Of a DNA stretch of 64,000 bases, positions 18,074 to 26,820 are shown one piece after another; position 1 is the first letter of the stretch, and each line of letters opens with the position of its first letter. The position numbers were made by a program, and so were the translations under genes. This stretch comes from Vibrio splendidus. Its GTDB lineage: Bacteria; Pseudomonadota; Gammaproteobacteria; Enterobacterales; Vibrionaceae. Location of the stretch: NCBI RefSeq assembly GCF_024347615.1, contig NZ_AP025508.1, forward strand, positions 1,984,001 to 2,048,000, given 5' to 3'. The notes beneath the pieces were generated by a model, which did not search any database, was not told the origin of the DNA, and was given only the letters and a program-made list of their open reading frames with translations.

Positions 18074-18110
18074 CGAAAAAAAGCCCGAGTTCAGAATTGT
18101 GAACTCGGGC
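18074..18110 (-). terminator. Terminator of the rlmKL-DUF3466 operon
   Basis: An 11-bp perfect stem (GCCCGAGTTCA with TGAACTCGGGC) and 6-base loop, followed on the minus strand by seven T residues, 14 bases past the DUF3466 stop. Confidence 0.92.
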
Positions 18111-18123
18111 TCAAGAGATAAAA

Positions 18124-19827
18124 TTATTTAAATTTTCTACGGAACCCTAACAGGCCAAGTACAGTCAAACCTAACCAACCTAGGCTACCGCCTTGACGAT
18201 CAACTTTCTCCGTATCAGCGCTACGAGTTTGAATGTCAGCTTTAGTAGCTCCGGCAATTGGAATCAGCTTAACAGCTACTACTTCTTCTACCGCGTTAGA
18301 TGCAGCGCCGCCACAATACGAGTTATGTGACGTTGTATCATATGCTTGTGTTGTTCCACCAACGGTACACTTGATAGCGGTGGCTGAGATCACACCTGCA
18401 TCATTGATATCTGAAGCATCAATAATTCGGAACTTGTTGTTTTCTCCAGAAGCGTTACCATCATTTGTTAGATCATCTAACCACCAAGCTTTGCTCTCAA
18501 ACAGCGCAATTCTTGATGCGTCAGTACCGGTCGCTTGATACGGGTAAATAAAACCTCTGTGTCTACGCTCACTACCATCTACTTCACGAGTCGTCTCAGC
18601 GTCAATTTGGCCGACAAACTCATTGAAGTTGTTGACGGCTTTAGCTTCGCCGCTCGAACCACCAAAGAAGATGCCACCAGACAAGTATGTCGCAGTCGGA
18701 GTTGACGCAGATGCATCAGATACAACGAAAATCTTGTTACCTGCACTACCACTTTCTGGCACATAACCGTTACGCTTAGAATAACCGACAGCGAACAAGT
18801 TATCGTTAATATCGGTCGCTACAGAGTTACTGTAAATCGCATCGTCATTAGATGACCCAGATTTAACCTCTGCACCACTAATTACTTTAGTAGTCCAAGT
18901 CGCCCCAGAAATATCCAGTGAATTACTCACAAAGACACTTGCATTCATGTCTTGTAAATCACCATTACCATCTACAGTATTATAGCCTACGCCATAAAAA
19001 ATTGAATTTGACTCATCGATTGCAATTGATCGCATGCTACCTTGAGCAAAATAATCACCTTGTTGGGCGTTGCCACCTCTGACCCAGTCAATTTCTTTTG
19101 TTGTAGTACCATCCCAGATAGCCGCTTTTGAACTAAATGCCTTATCAGGTTCAGAAGTATCTGTCGGAACTTGCTCTACAGATACACTACCTACATTATA
19201 AACAGTACTGTTTGCAGTTATCGCTTTCCATGCTCGAGTTTCTGAAGTACCAGTAGGCGCAGCTGTCGTCGTAAACAACGCATTATTACGGATACCACCT
19301 TCAGATTTAACGCCAACAGGTTTAGCATCGTCATCTAGAGAATTGATTACCGTATTACGGCTTTCAAATGTCTCCCCTCCTTCAACGAATGCTCTCGCAT
19401 TGACGTACGTAAGGTCATTCCTTTCCTTACTCCATGTATCGTTCCAACGATTTTGCGCCCAGCTTTCACACGTAGAGTATCGCAGCTCGCGTTTACAATA
19501 GTTTTCGAAATCATCGCGCTCTTGGATGTATTGAAATGGAGCATCCATTGCGAATGGTACTTCTTCACGATAACTTACAGCTTCCAGAGTATCGCGAGTT
19601 TCACCAGCCAATTTAAAGCTATCACATGCAATTCCACCAACCGTACCGGTCGTAAAACAACTTTCAGTTCCCGAAACCGTTGCTGGCTGAATCGCAACAC
19701 CAAATATTTCAGATGCACCAGTAATAGAAGGCGTTACTTCAACTACCTTGTAAAGCGCAGCGTTGGCATTAGTTGCAGCCAAAACTAGGGCTGCAACTGT
19801 TGTTAATTTAAATTTAGTACAAGTCAT
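18124..19827 (-). CDS. DUF3466 family exported protein with GlyGly-CTERM-like tail
   Basis: A 567-residue exported protein. A signal peptide (about residues 1-23, ending ATNANA) is followed by a large beta-rich domain with repeated strands and several cysteines. The C-terminus has GGSLGWLGLTVLGLLG and then RRKFK, the glycine, hydrophobic, basic layout of GlyGly-CTERM sorting signals that are cut by rhombosortase in Vibrio and Shewanella. The function of DUF3466 is unknown. It starts 9 bases after the uup stop and ends the operon, so expression follows rlmKL and uup. Confidence 0.8.
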   Translation of the reverse strand: MTCTKFKLTTVAALVLAATNANAALYKVVEVTPSITGASEIFGVAIQPATVSGTESCFTTGTVGGIACDSFKLAGETRDTLEAVSYREEVPFAMDAPFQYIQERDDFENYCKRELRYSTCESWAQNRWNDTWSKERNDLTYVNARAFVEGGETFESRNTVINSLDDDAKPVGVKSEGGIRNNALFTTTAAPTGTSETRAWKAITANSTVYNVGSVSVEQVPTDTSEPDKAFSSKAAIWDGTTTKEIDWVRGGNAQQGDYFAQGSMRSIAIDESNSIFYGVGYNTVDGNGDLQDMNASVFVSNSLDISGATWTTKVISGAEVKSGSSNDDAIYSNSVATDINDNLFAVGYSKRNGYVPESGSAGNKIFVVSDASASTPTATYLSGGIFFGGSSGEAKAVNNFNEFVGQIDAETTREVDGSERRHRGFIYPYQATGTDASRIALFESKAWWLDDLTNDGNASGENNKFRIIDASDINDAGVISATAIKCTVGGTTQAYDTTSHNSYCGGAASNAVEEVVAVKLIPIAGATKADIQTRSADTEKVDRQGGSLGWLGLTVLGLLGFRRKFK

Positions 19828-19836
19828 TATTACTTC

Positions 19837-21753
19837 TTAACTTTCCTGTTGTAGTGCCTCGAGCTCTTCCCAGCGCTCAAAAGCAACTTCAAGCTCCTGC
19901 TCTGCTGCAGATAGCTTATCTAATACTGGTTGTGTCTGCTCTACAGGTTTTGAAAAGAAGCTTGGATCGTTGACTTCTTCCTGAAGAGTTTCAATTTGAG
20001 TTTCCAATTCTTCTAAACGCATTGGTAGCGCTTCAAGTTCTCGTTGTAGCTTATACGATAACTTCTTAGGTTTAGCTTTAACTGGCGCAGTTTTGGGAGT
20101 TTCCTCAACAACTTTGTCAGTCTTTGCTGGCTTTTCAACCTGACGATACTCAAGTGCTTGTGCTCTTTGTTTCTGAGCATCGTGGTAACCACCAACAAAC
20201 TCTTCAACTACACCGTCACCTTCAAATATCCAACTCGTCATTACCGTATTATCAACGAACTGACGATCGTGGCTCACGAGAAGCAACGTACCCTCATAGT
20301 TGGCAAGCAAATCTTCTAAAAGTTCCAATGTTTCGATATCTAAATCATTGGTTGGCTCATCGAGAATCAACAAGTTATTCGATTTAAGGAAAATACGAGC
20401 CAATAACAATCGGTTTTTCTCGCCACCAGATAGTGCTTTAACAGGGGTACGTGCACGTTTAGGAGAGAACAAGAAATCTTGTAAGTAGCTCAGTGCATGA
20501 CGCTCACGTCCGCCTACTGTTACTTCTTGCTTACCATCAGCCAGGTTATCAATCACCGACTTCTCAGGGTCTAGAATTTCACGGTATTGGTCGAAGTAAG
20601 CCACTTCCAGCTTAGTACCACAATGCAAACGACCTGAATCAGGTTTAAGTTGATCAAGAAGCAGTTTAAGAACTGTACTCTTACCACAACCATTTGGCCC
20701 GATAAGTGCGATACGGTCGCCACGCATGATGTTGAAGCTAAAGTCTGTAACGATCTCTTTGCCTTCAAATGCAAAGTTAAGGTTCTCAGCTTCAAATACG
20801 ATTTTACCTGAACGTGCAGACGTATCGATTTGGATGTTCGCTTTACCCTGTACTTCACGACGATCTTGGCGCTCTTCACGAAGCTTTTTAAGAGCACGAA
20901 CACGGCCTTCATTACGCGTACGACGCGCTTTGATGCCTTGACGAATCCAAACTTCTTCTTGCGCTAGCTTTTTGTCAAATTCTGCGTTTTGCATCTCTTC
21001 AACACGTAGTGCTTCTTCTTTCTCTAGCAAGTAGTTGTCGTAATCACCAGGGAAAGAACTTAGCTTGCCACGGTCAAGATCAACAATGCGTGTTGCCATT
21101 GATTTGATGAAAGCACGGTCATGCGAGATAAAGATGATTGAACCACGGAAGTCTTTTAGGAAAGCTTCTAACCATTCGATCGTTGCTACGTCTAAGTGGT
21201 TGGTAGGCTCATCAAGCAGTAATACGTCAGGGTCACATACAAGCGCACGTGCAAGTGCAGCTTTACGTTGCCAACCACCAGACAGTTCCGTCAGTTTGGT
21301 ATTTGCTGTTAGTTTAAGAGCAGCAAGAACATTACTTACACGATCTTCAAAACGCCAAGCATTCGCATGATCTAATTTTTCTTGAACGCGAGTAAGACGG
21401 TTCAAATTCTTTTCGCTAGGATCTTCTGCAATCACATCAAGTAAGTTGTGGTATTCCTTAAGCAACTCACCTATCTCAGCTAAACCACCAGATACGTATT
21501 CGTAAACAGAACCTTGCTCATTACGCGGTGGATCTTGCTCTAGACGAGATACAACCACATCTTGTGTGATCTGCATCTTGCCGTCGTCCATGATGATGTT
21601 ACCAGACAAGATCTTCATCAACGTTGATTTACCTGCACCATTACGGCCAACCAAACACACACGTTCGTTTTCTTGCAGTGCGAAATCCGCACCATCTAAT
21701 AATGGGTGATCGCCAAACGCCAATTGCCCATTATGAATTGTAAGTAATGCCAT
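19837..21753 (-). CDS. uup: ABC-F ATPase Uup
   Basis: A 638-residue ABC-F protein: soluble, two ATPase domains, no membrane part. The first has Walker A GRNGAGKST, signature LSGGW and LLLDEPTNHLD; the second has GPNGCGKST, LSGGEKN and LILDEPTNDLD. A charged interdomain linker (about residues 235-300) and a C-terminal coiled coil (about 560-635) are typical of Uup, which affects ribosome function and transposon precise excision in E. coli. It overlaps the glutaredoxin-like gene upstream by 23 bases. Confidence 0.95.
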   Translation of the reverse strand: MALLTIHNGQLAFGDHPLLDGADFALQENERVCLVGRNGAGKSTLMKILSGNIIMDDGKMQITQDVVVSRLEQDPPRNEQGSVYEYVSGGLAEIGELLKEYHNLLDVIAEDPSEKNLNRLTRVQEKLDHANAWRFEDRVSNVLAALKLTANTKLTELSGGWQRKAALARALVCDPDVLLLDEPTNHLDVATIEWLEAFLKDFRGSIIFISHDRAFIKSMATRIVDLDRGKLSSFPGDYDNYLLEKEEALRVEEMQNAEFDKKLAQEEVWIRQGIKARRTRNEGRVRALKKLREERQDRREVQGKANIQIDTSARSGKIVFEAENLNFAFEGKEIVTDFSFNIMRGDRIALIGPNGCGKSTVLKLLLDQLKPDSGRLHCGTKLEVAYFDQYREILDPEKSVIDNLADGKQEVTVGGRERHALSYLQDFLFSPKRARTPVKALSGGEKNRLLLARIFLKSNNLLILDEPTNDLDIETLELLEDLLANYEGTLLLVSHDRQFVDNTVMTSWIFEGDGVVEEFVGGYHDAQKQRAQALEYRQVEKPAKTDKVVEETPKTAPVKAKPKKLSYKLQRELEALPMRLEELETQIETLQEEVNDPSFFSKPVEQTQPVLDKLSAAEQELEVAFERWEELEALQQES

Positions 21754-21991
21754 TCTTCTTTAACCAATCGTTAAGTTCTAACAAGCCAAAAGGCCAGTTA
21801 AGCTCTGAGTGTTTAGACAAATCAGAGCTTTCAAATTTGAGTACCGGAATAGTGACCCCGTAACGGGAGAAGAGCTCATCATCCAATGCGATATCCACCA
21901 CATTAATCTGATGACTTATATTCAGCTGTTCCGTGAGTTTGAATGCCATCTCACATAGATGGCACCCTTCTGTACTGTAGAGAGTCAGCAC
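21731..21991 (-). CDS. Glutaredoxin-family protein (DUF836)
   Basis: An 86-residue thioredoxin-fold protein. The CHLC redox motif is near residues 10-13 in a LYSTEGCHLC strand-turn-helix, and a cis-Pro loop is suggested by GVTIPVL. This matches the glutaredoxin-like DUF836 family; the substrate is unknown. It lies between rlmKL (26-base gap) and uup (23-base overlap), in the same order as in other Vibrio genomes I recall. Confidence 0.88.
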   Translation of the reverse strand: MLTLYSTEGCHLCEMAFKLTEQLNISHQINVVDIALDDELFSRYGVTIPVLKFESSDLSKHSELNWPFGLLELNDWLKKNGITYNS

Positions 21992-22016
21992 TATATATCC
22001 TTATACAATCTCTTAA

Positions 22017-24137
22017 TTACTTATGAGTAATCAACCAGCAGTTATGAATGTGCTTGTTGCGAGAGAAATCCAGAGGTAACGTCTTAGACGAGATATTCTG
22101 AGCTTTAAGACCCAGCTCTTCCAGTCCTTCCATATCCATCTTGAAATGACGCTTGTTGTTAGAGAACACAATCGTGCCTTCTTCTCTTAGAAGACGCTTT
22201 AAATCTTCCATCAACTGGATGTGGTCACGTTGAACATCAAAAGATTGATCCATACGCTTAGAGTTCGAGAATGTTGGTGGATCAATAAAGATCAAATCGT
22301 AAGATCCTTGCTCTTTCGCCAACCATTGTAAGCAGTCAGCTTGAACAAATTGATGTTGACGACCAACACGGCCGTTCAGTTCCATGTTCTCTTTTGCCCA
22401 CTCAAGATACGTGTTCGACATATCAACAGTCGTTGTAGAGCGAGCGCCACCTACTGCAGCATGAACAGAAGCACTGCCTGTGTAAGCAAACAGGTTCAAG
22501 AAGTCTTTACCACTAGCCATCTCACCAATACGACGACGAGTAATCTTATGATCCAAGAACAAGCCTGTATCTAAGTAGTCATGAAGGTTAACAATCAGCT
22601 TAACGCCGTATTCGTTTACTTCTAGGTTAGAAGAGTCTTGAGCCATCTTCTGATATTGAGAACGACCCTTCTGCTTCTGACGAACCTTAAGCACGACGTT
22701 GTTTGCTTCAACGCCAGTCACTTGAATCGAAGATCGGATGATATCGGTTAAACGACGCTTAGCTTTGTCTTCCGGTACATCTTTAGGTGCTGCGTATTCT
22801 TGAATCACAAGGTGACCCGGGTATACGTCAATCGCTACATTGTATTCAGGTAAATCAGCATCGTAGATACGGTAGCAATCTAGTTGTTCTTTCTTAGCCC
22901 ACTTACCGATCTTGCCGATGTTCTTTTTAAGACGGTTAGCGAAATCAGGAGCAATCAGCTGTTCTTGCTCGCCAGTTGGACGCTCAGACATAGGACGGTC
23001 TGAAATTGAGTAGTTCTTCTGGTGACACGGTAACGCACCGTTGTTCAGTTTGAACTGTTTGTCTGCACGCATACGCAAGCAGCTAAGTAATTCATCAGAA
23101 CTTGAGAAGATAGAAGCGTTGCAACCGCCAAACTCAGCCTTCAGTTGAGCACCAAATGCCGTGTAGAGTGCAATCAGGCCCGGCTCTGTACCTAGACGCT
23201 CACCGTAAGGCGGGTTAGACACAATCACACCATCAGTAAACTCTGTAGGACGCTTAAGCTTTGCTGCGTCACCTACTTCGAATTCAATTAACTCTTCAAC
23301 GCCAGCACGACGTGCATTGTCACGCGCCGTTTTGATCATGCGTTCGTCGTTATCGTAACCGAAGAACTTACATTCTACTTTCTTAACGCCACGGCGGCCT
23401 TGAACGTTCGCTTCAGCTTTAACTTCAGCCCAAAGCTCAGGTTCGAAATCTTCTAGTGATTCAAAACACCATTTCTGACGTTTCACACCAGGTGCCATGT
23501 TTGCAGCCATCATCGCTGCTTCAATCACTAACGTACCTGAACCACACATTGGATCTAGGAAAGGTTTGGTTGCGTCCCAACCACTACGAAGAAGAATCGC
23601 TGCAGCAAGAGTTTCACGCAGTGGTGCGCGACCGGATTCAGGACGGTAGCCACGTTGATGAAGACCACTACCTACCATATCCACACCAAGAATCGCTTTG
23701 TCGCGATGTAGACGAACGTGAATACGAATATCTGGATTTTCTTTGCTAATAGATGGGCGCGGTAAAGACTTCTTCTCGAAGCAATCTACAACGGCATCTT
23801 TTACTTTCATCGCACCGTATTGGCTATTACGGATTTCGTTGTTCGTACCATTGAAGTCAACAACGAAACGCTTAGTGCTATGGAATTGATTTACCCAGTT
23901 AACCGCAGTGGTCGATAGGTAAAGATCCATGTCATCCATACAAGTGAATTCTGAAAGGACACGTACAAATCGAGAAGCCAAACGGCTCCACAAACAACAA
24001 CGATAAATTTGCTCATTGGTGGCTTTGAATTTAACACCTGCTTGAACAGGTTTTGCGTTTGTAATCCCTAGTTGGGTTAGTTCTTCAACTAATAAATTCT
24101 CAAGGCCATTTGAGGTAACCGCTAGATATTGATTCAT
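22017..24137 (-). CDS. rlmKL: Bifunctional 23S rRNA methyltransferase RlmKL
   Basis: Makes m2G2445 and m7G2069 in 23S rRNA. The 706 residues contain an N-terminal THUMP domain (about 45-155), a first methyltransferase with DPMCGSGT and the NPPYGERLG catalytic motif (RlmL), and a second one with FAYTGSASV and [11 protein letters not shown] (RlmK). Length and order match the E. coli protein. First gene of the operon that continues with the glutaredoxin-like gene, uup and DUF3466. Confidence 0.96.
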   Translation of the reverse strand: MNQYLAVTSNGLENLLVEELTQLGITNAKPVQAGVKFKATNEQIYRCCLWSRLASRFVRVLSEFTCMDDMDLYLSTTAVNWVNQFHSTKRFVVDFNGTNNEIRNSQYGAMKVKDAVVDCFEKKSLPRPSISKENPDIRIHVRLHRDKAILGVDMVGSGLHQRGYRPESGRAPLRETLAAAILLRSGWDATKPFLDPMCGSGTLVIEAAMMAANMAPGVKRQKWCFESLEDFEPELWAEVKAEANVQGRRGVKKVECKFFGYDNDERMIKTARDNARRAGVEELIEFEVGDAAKLKRPTEFTDGVIVSNPPYGERLGTEPGLIALYTAFGAQLKAEFGGCNASIFSSSDELLSCLRMRADKQFKLNNGALPCHQKNYSISDRPMSERPTGEQEQLIAPDFANRLKKNIGKIGKWAKKEQLDCYRIYDADLPEYNVAIDVYPGHLVIQEYAAPKDVPEDKAKRRLTDIIRSSIQVTGVEANNVVLKVRQKQKGRSQYQKMAQDSSNLEVNEYGVKLIVNLHDYLDTGLFLDHKITRRRIGEMASGKDFLNLFAYTGSASVHAAVGGARSTTTVDMSNTYLEWAKENMELNGRVGRQHQFVQADCLQWLAKEQGSYDLIFIDPPTFSNSKRMDQSFDVQRDHIQLMEDLKRLLREEGTIVFSNNKRHFKMDMEGLEELGLKAQNISSKTLPLDFSRNKHIHNCWLITHK

Positions 24138-24575
24138 AGTGTTCTTTTATTGATAAAAATGAGCTCGATTATACCTGAATTTGCTATTAGAGCATCACAC
24201 TAAACTCGTCTTTTCATTGAATCTTTCTACTAACTGCTTAGCAAATGGTCAGTCATGAAGCGATCGCTTACCCGCACTCCCTTACAACACAACAACTCTC
24301 AATCTCACAGAAATAACACTCATCGATAGGCTTAAACCGTCAAGTGCATTTATATTCACCCTAAAATTGGTATACACCAGATTGAAATTTAGGTTGAAAT
24401 TTAGCAACAAAAGACCCCAAACAGGGAATAAACAGAGGAAACCCGCTATCGATAATGAGAGAATCGGTCTAAATTGAGGTTAAAAAAGATACGTTTTTTG
24501 CAAATTAAATAAGTGAACAACGTCATTCAAATGAATGAACTACGTCGTATTTATTGAGATAGGCTTTTTTAGGCA
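24138..24575. other. Long upstream region of rlmKL
   Basis: No gene or RNA recognised. It contains a short tandem duplication near 24381-24405 (TTGAAATTTAGG, then TTGAAATTTAGC) and AT-rich stretches that should include the rlmKL promoter. Confidence 0.45.
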
Positions 24576-24600
24576 CAAAAAAATCGGCTATTAAGCCGAT
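24576..24600 (-). terminator. zapC terminator
   Basis: ATCGGCT and AGCCGAT with a 4-base loop, followed on the minus strand by seven T residues, about 85 bases past the zapC stop. Confidence 0.85.
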
Positions 24601-24684
24601 TATGGGGAAGGTATTACAGGTTTATTCGTAGCGATGGTTGGTCGAAATAATGCTCTAGTGATGCTCTAGGTTAGAGATTAGAGC

Positions 24685-25233
24685 TTAACCCACCATAGCA
24701 ATATGCGCTTGATGAAGGATGGCATTTGCGTCAGTCATTCTATCGTGCATGACTTTAATCGAGTCTCCAAAGCGTAAACCTTTTGAAGGCGTTAGGAGGA
24801 ACTCTTCTAAGTCTACAAATGCACATAAGCTCGCACACTCACCTACTTCTAATACGATGAAGTAACCAAGACTATGCTCGTTATTCATTTGTACAATATC
24901 CCCTTCTTGAGGATATTCATGACCAGCGCCTTGTGAGTCGAAGAACCAGCTTTTAGGCTGTACAGGCTTATGGAAACGCTTTGCAGCCACACAATAAAGT
25001 GCAAGCTCTGCTTGGCGTGGCTCAGACAGTTCTAAGCCAGAAATTTGTTCTTTGAAGGTTTGGTAGGAAGATGCATCATCAACAGTGAATTCATTATCTT
25101 TAAAAGCGCAGTCCACCAGCTTATTGCGGACCAGATTCGTTTTAAAAATCATATCCTCTCCGAGGTTTAGCATTAATGAACATTGCTGCTCATCGTAATA
25201 CCAACTCCATGTATCGCTAGGTTTAAGCATCAT
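24685..25233 (-). CDS. zapC: Cell division protein ZapC
   Basis: FtsZ-ring stabilising protein of the cytoplasm. The 182 residues align with E. coli ZapC from memory: KPSDTWSWYYDEQ at the start, VDDASSYQTF, SEPRQAELAL, KSWFFDSQG, and LRFGDSIKVMHDRM near the end. Two adjacent ATG codons are possible starts; the second gives 181 residues with better spacing to GAGAC. It lies between pyrD and rlmKL, as ycbW does in E. coli, and has its own terminator. Confidence 0.93.
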   Translation of the reverse strand: MMLKPSDTWSWYYDEQQCSLMLNLGEDMIFKTNLVRNKLVDCAFKDNEFTVDDASSYQTFKEQISGLELSEPRQAELALYCVAAKRFHKPVQPKSWFFDSQGAGHEYPQEGDIVQMNNEHSLGYFIVLEVGECASLCAFVDLEEFLLTPSKGLRFGDSIKVMHDRMTDANAILHQAHIAMVG

Positions 25234-25317
25234 TTCGTCTCACACTGTTGAACCATTCCATTAGGTAAAACGCAAAATTACCTTCAATTACAGTAATTTT
25301 ACTGTGCGATAGGCAAA

Positions 25318-25343
25318 AAAAAAGAGGAAATGAATTCCTCTTT
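25318..25343 (-). terminator. pyrD terminator
   Basis: AAAGAGGAA and TTCCTCTTT around ATGAA, followed on the minus strand by a run of nine T residues. It lies about 95 bases after pyrD and before zapC. Confidence 0.88.
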
Positions 25344-25438
25344 CTTATCGCTTTTCTCTACAACTCAGTGAGTTACAGTGTCTCTTTTAGTAAGACGATG
25401 CCGGATTGTAGTCTTTGGACTAAGATCGTTTTTGCGAA

Positions 25439-26449
25439 CTATAGATTTTTGACGATGTCGCCTACAAGTCCTGGACCTTTGTAGATGAAACCAGAGTAAA
25501 CTTGTACAAGCTTCGCGCCTGCCATCATTTTCTCTTTTGCAGCAACGTAAGAGTCAACGCCACCTACCCCGATGATCGGTAGTTGGTCGCCTAGCTCTTG
25601 GTGAAGTTTACGAACAACTTCAGTACTGCGAGATTGAACTGGACGTCCGCTTAGGCCACCCGCTTCGTCGCAATGCTTCATACCTTCGACGATACTGCGA
25701 TCCAATGTCGTGTTGGTTGCGATCACACCATCGATCTTATTTTTGATCAATGATTCGCAAATTTGGCTGATTTCGTCATCACTTAGATCCGGAGCGATCT
25801 TAAGAGCAAGCGGGACATATTTACCATGCTTCGCTTCTAATTCGGATTGCTTGGTTTTTAGTTCAGACAACAGATCATCAAGTGCTTCGCCATATTGTAA
25901 CGAACGAAGTCCTGGAGTATTTGGTGAAGAGATATTTACCGCAATGTAACCCGCGTATTGGTAAACCTTCTCCATACAGATAATGTAATCTTCTGCGCCC
26001 TTTTCAATTGGCGTGTCTTTGTTCTTACCAATATTGATACCTAAGATGCCGTCATAGTTCGACTTCTTAACATTCTCAATTAGGTTATCTACGCCTAGGT
26101 TGTTAAAGCCCATGCGATTGATAATACCTTCGGCTTCAACAAGACGGAACAGACGTGGTTTGTCATTACCTGCTTGTGGACGAGGAGTAACAGTCCCTAC
26201 TTCTACAAAACCAAAACCCATTGCGCCAAATGCATCAATACATTCGCCGTTTTTGTCTAGGCCGGCAGCAAGGCCAACTGGATTTTTAAAAGTAAGACCC
26301 ATGCATTCTACAGGTCGGTGAGGTAATTGTTGGCGATACAAAAGATCAATAGGTGTGCCGGTGAAGCGTTTGAAATTTTGGATTGCAAGATCATGTGCCT
26401 TTTCGGCATCAAGTTGGAAAAAGCCAGTTCTGGCTAGACGGTAAAGCAT
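25439..26449 (-). CDS. pyrD: Dihydroorotate dehydrogenase (quinone), class 2
   Basis: Oxidises dihydroorotate to orotate in pyrimidine synthesis, passing electrons to the quinone pool at the inner membrane. The 336 residues have the N-terminal amphipathic helices of class 2 enzymes, [10 protein letters not shown] for FMN binding, the NISSPNTPG motif with the catalytic Ser near residue 175, and IGVGGVDS near the C-terminus. GGAGG lies 5 bases before the ATG. The leader has features of nucleotide-sensing start-site switching (see 26450-26519). Confidence 0.97.
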   Translation of the reverse strand: MLYRLARTGFFQLDAEKAHDLAIQNFKRFTGTPIDLLYRQQLPHRPVECMGLTFKNPVGLAAGLDKNGECIDAFGAMGFGFVEVGTVTPRPQAGNDKPRLFRLVEAEGIINRMGFNNLGVDNLIENVKKSNYDGILGINIGKNKDTPIEKGAEDYIICMEKVYQYAGYIAVNISSPNTPGLRSLQYGEALDDLLSELKTKQSELEAKHGKYVPLALKIAPDLSDDEISQICESLIKNKIDGVIATNTTLDRSIVEGMKHCDEAGGLSGRPVQSRSTEVVRKLHQELGDQLPIIGVGGVDSYVAAKEKMMAGAKLVQVYSGFIYKGPGLVGDIVKNL

Positions 26450-26519
26450 TGTGCCTCCGATAGAAAAAAGCGCCGTGTAAACGGGGCGATATTATTTACT
26501 TATTTACCCAACTATTCAA
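26450..26519 (-). promoter_or_regulatory. Predicted pyrD promoter and control leader
   Basis: On the minus strand a -35 TTGAAT (26519-26514) and a -10 AATAAT (26496-26491) are 17 bases apart and point to initiation in a CCCCG run (26486-26482). That run can pair with CGGAGG (26459-26454), which contains the pyrD ribosome site, leaving one bulged A. In E. coli pyrC and pyrD, starting at C makes such a blocking hairpin when CTP is abundant, and starting at G avoids it. Here this is an inference from sequence. Confidence 0.45.
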
Positions 26520-26578
26520 TCTATTACTGTCTGTAAGGGTAAGATAATCGAGTTTGCTAACGAAAGAGGTTTATTATT

Positions 26579-26594
26579 AAGCAAACGTTACCGT
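26579..26594. promoter_or_regulatory. PurR-like operator upstream of pyrD
   Basis: AAGCAAACGTTACCGT fits the PurR consensus (ANGCAANCGNTTNCNT) with one mismatch. E. coli pyrD is a PurR target. The distance to the predicted start of transcription, about 100 bases, is longer than usual, so the call is tentative. Confidence 0.4.
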
Positions 26595-26767
26595 ATCCTC
26601 CAGTGAATGGTCTATTTGACTATCATTCATGTAACGAACATCGTTTAACTCGGCCAATTAGAAGCTAACTTTATCAAGCATAAGTTACTCAACGAAATAA
26701 TTGGACACGTCATTTACTATTCAACCAAACGACACTGTTCTGCCAAATAACATTGCTCAGCCAAACG

Positions 26768-26792
26768 AAAAAGGCAGACCTAATGGCCTGCC
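26768..26792 (-). terminator. gdhB terminator
   Basis: On the minus strand GGCAGGCC pairs with GGTCTGCC (one G-U pair) around ATTA, followed by TTTTT, about 30 bases past the stop. Confidence 0.8.
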
Positions 26793-26820
26793 CTTGTTTC
26801 TTTTCGTTTTTATCTAGTCG

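Noticed and set aside
20571-20912. 113-codon frame inside uup
   Set aside because: Another-frame shadow of the second ATPase domain of Uup.
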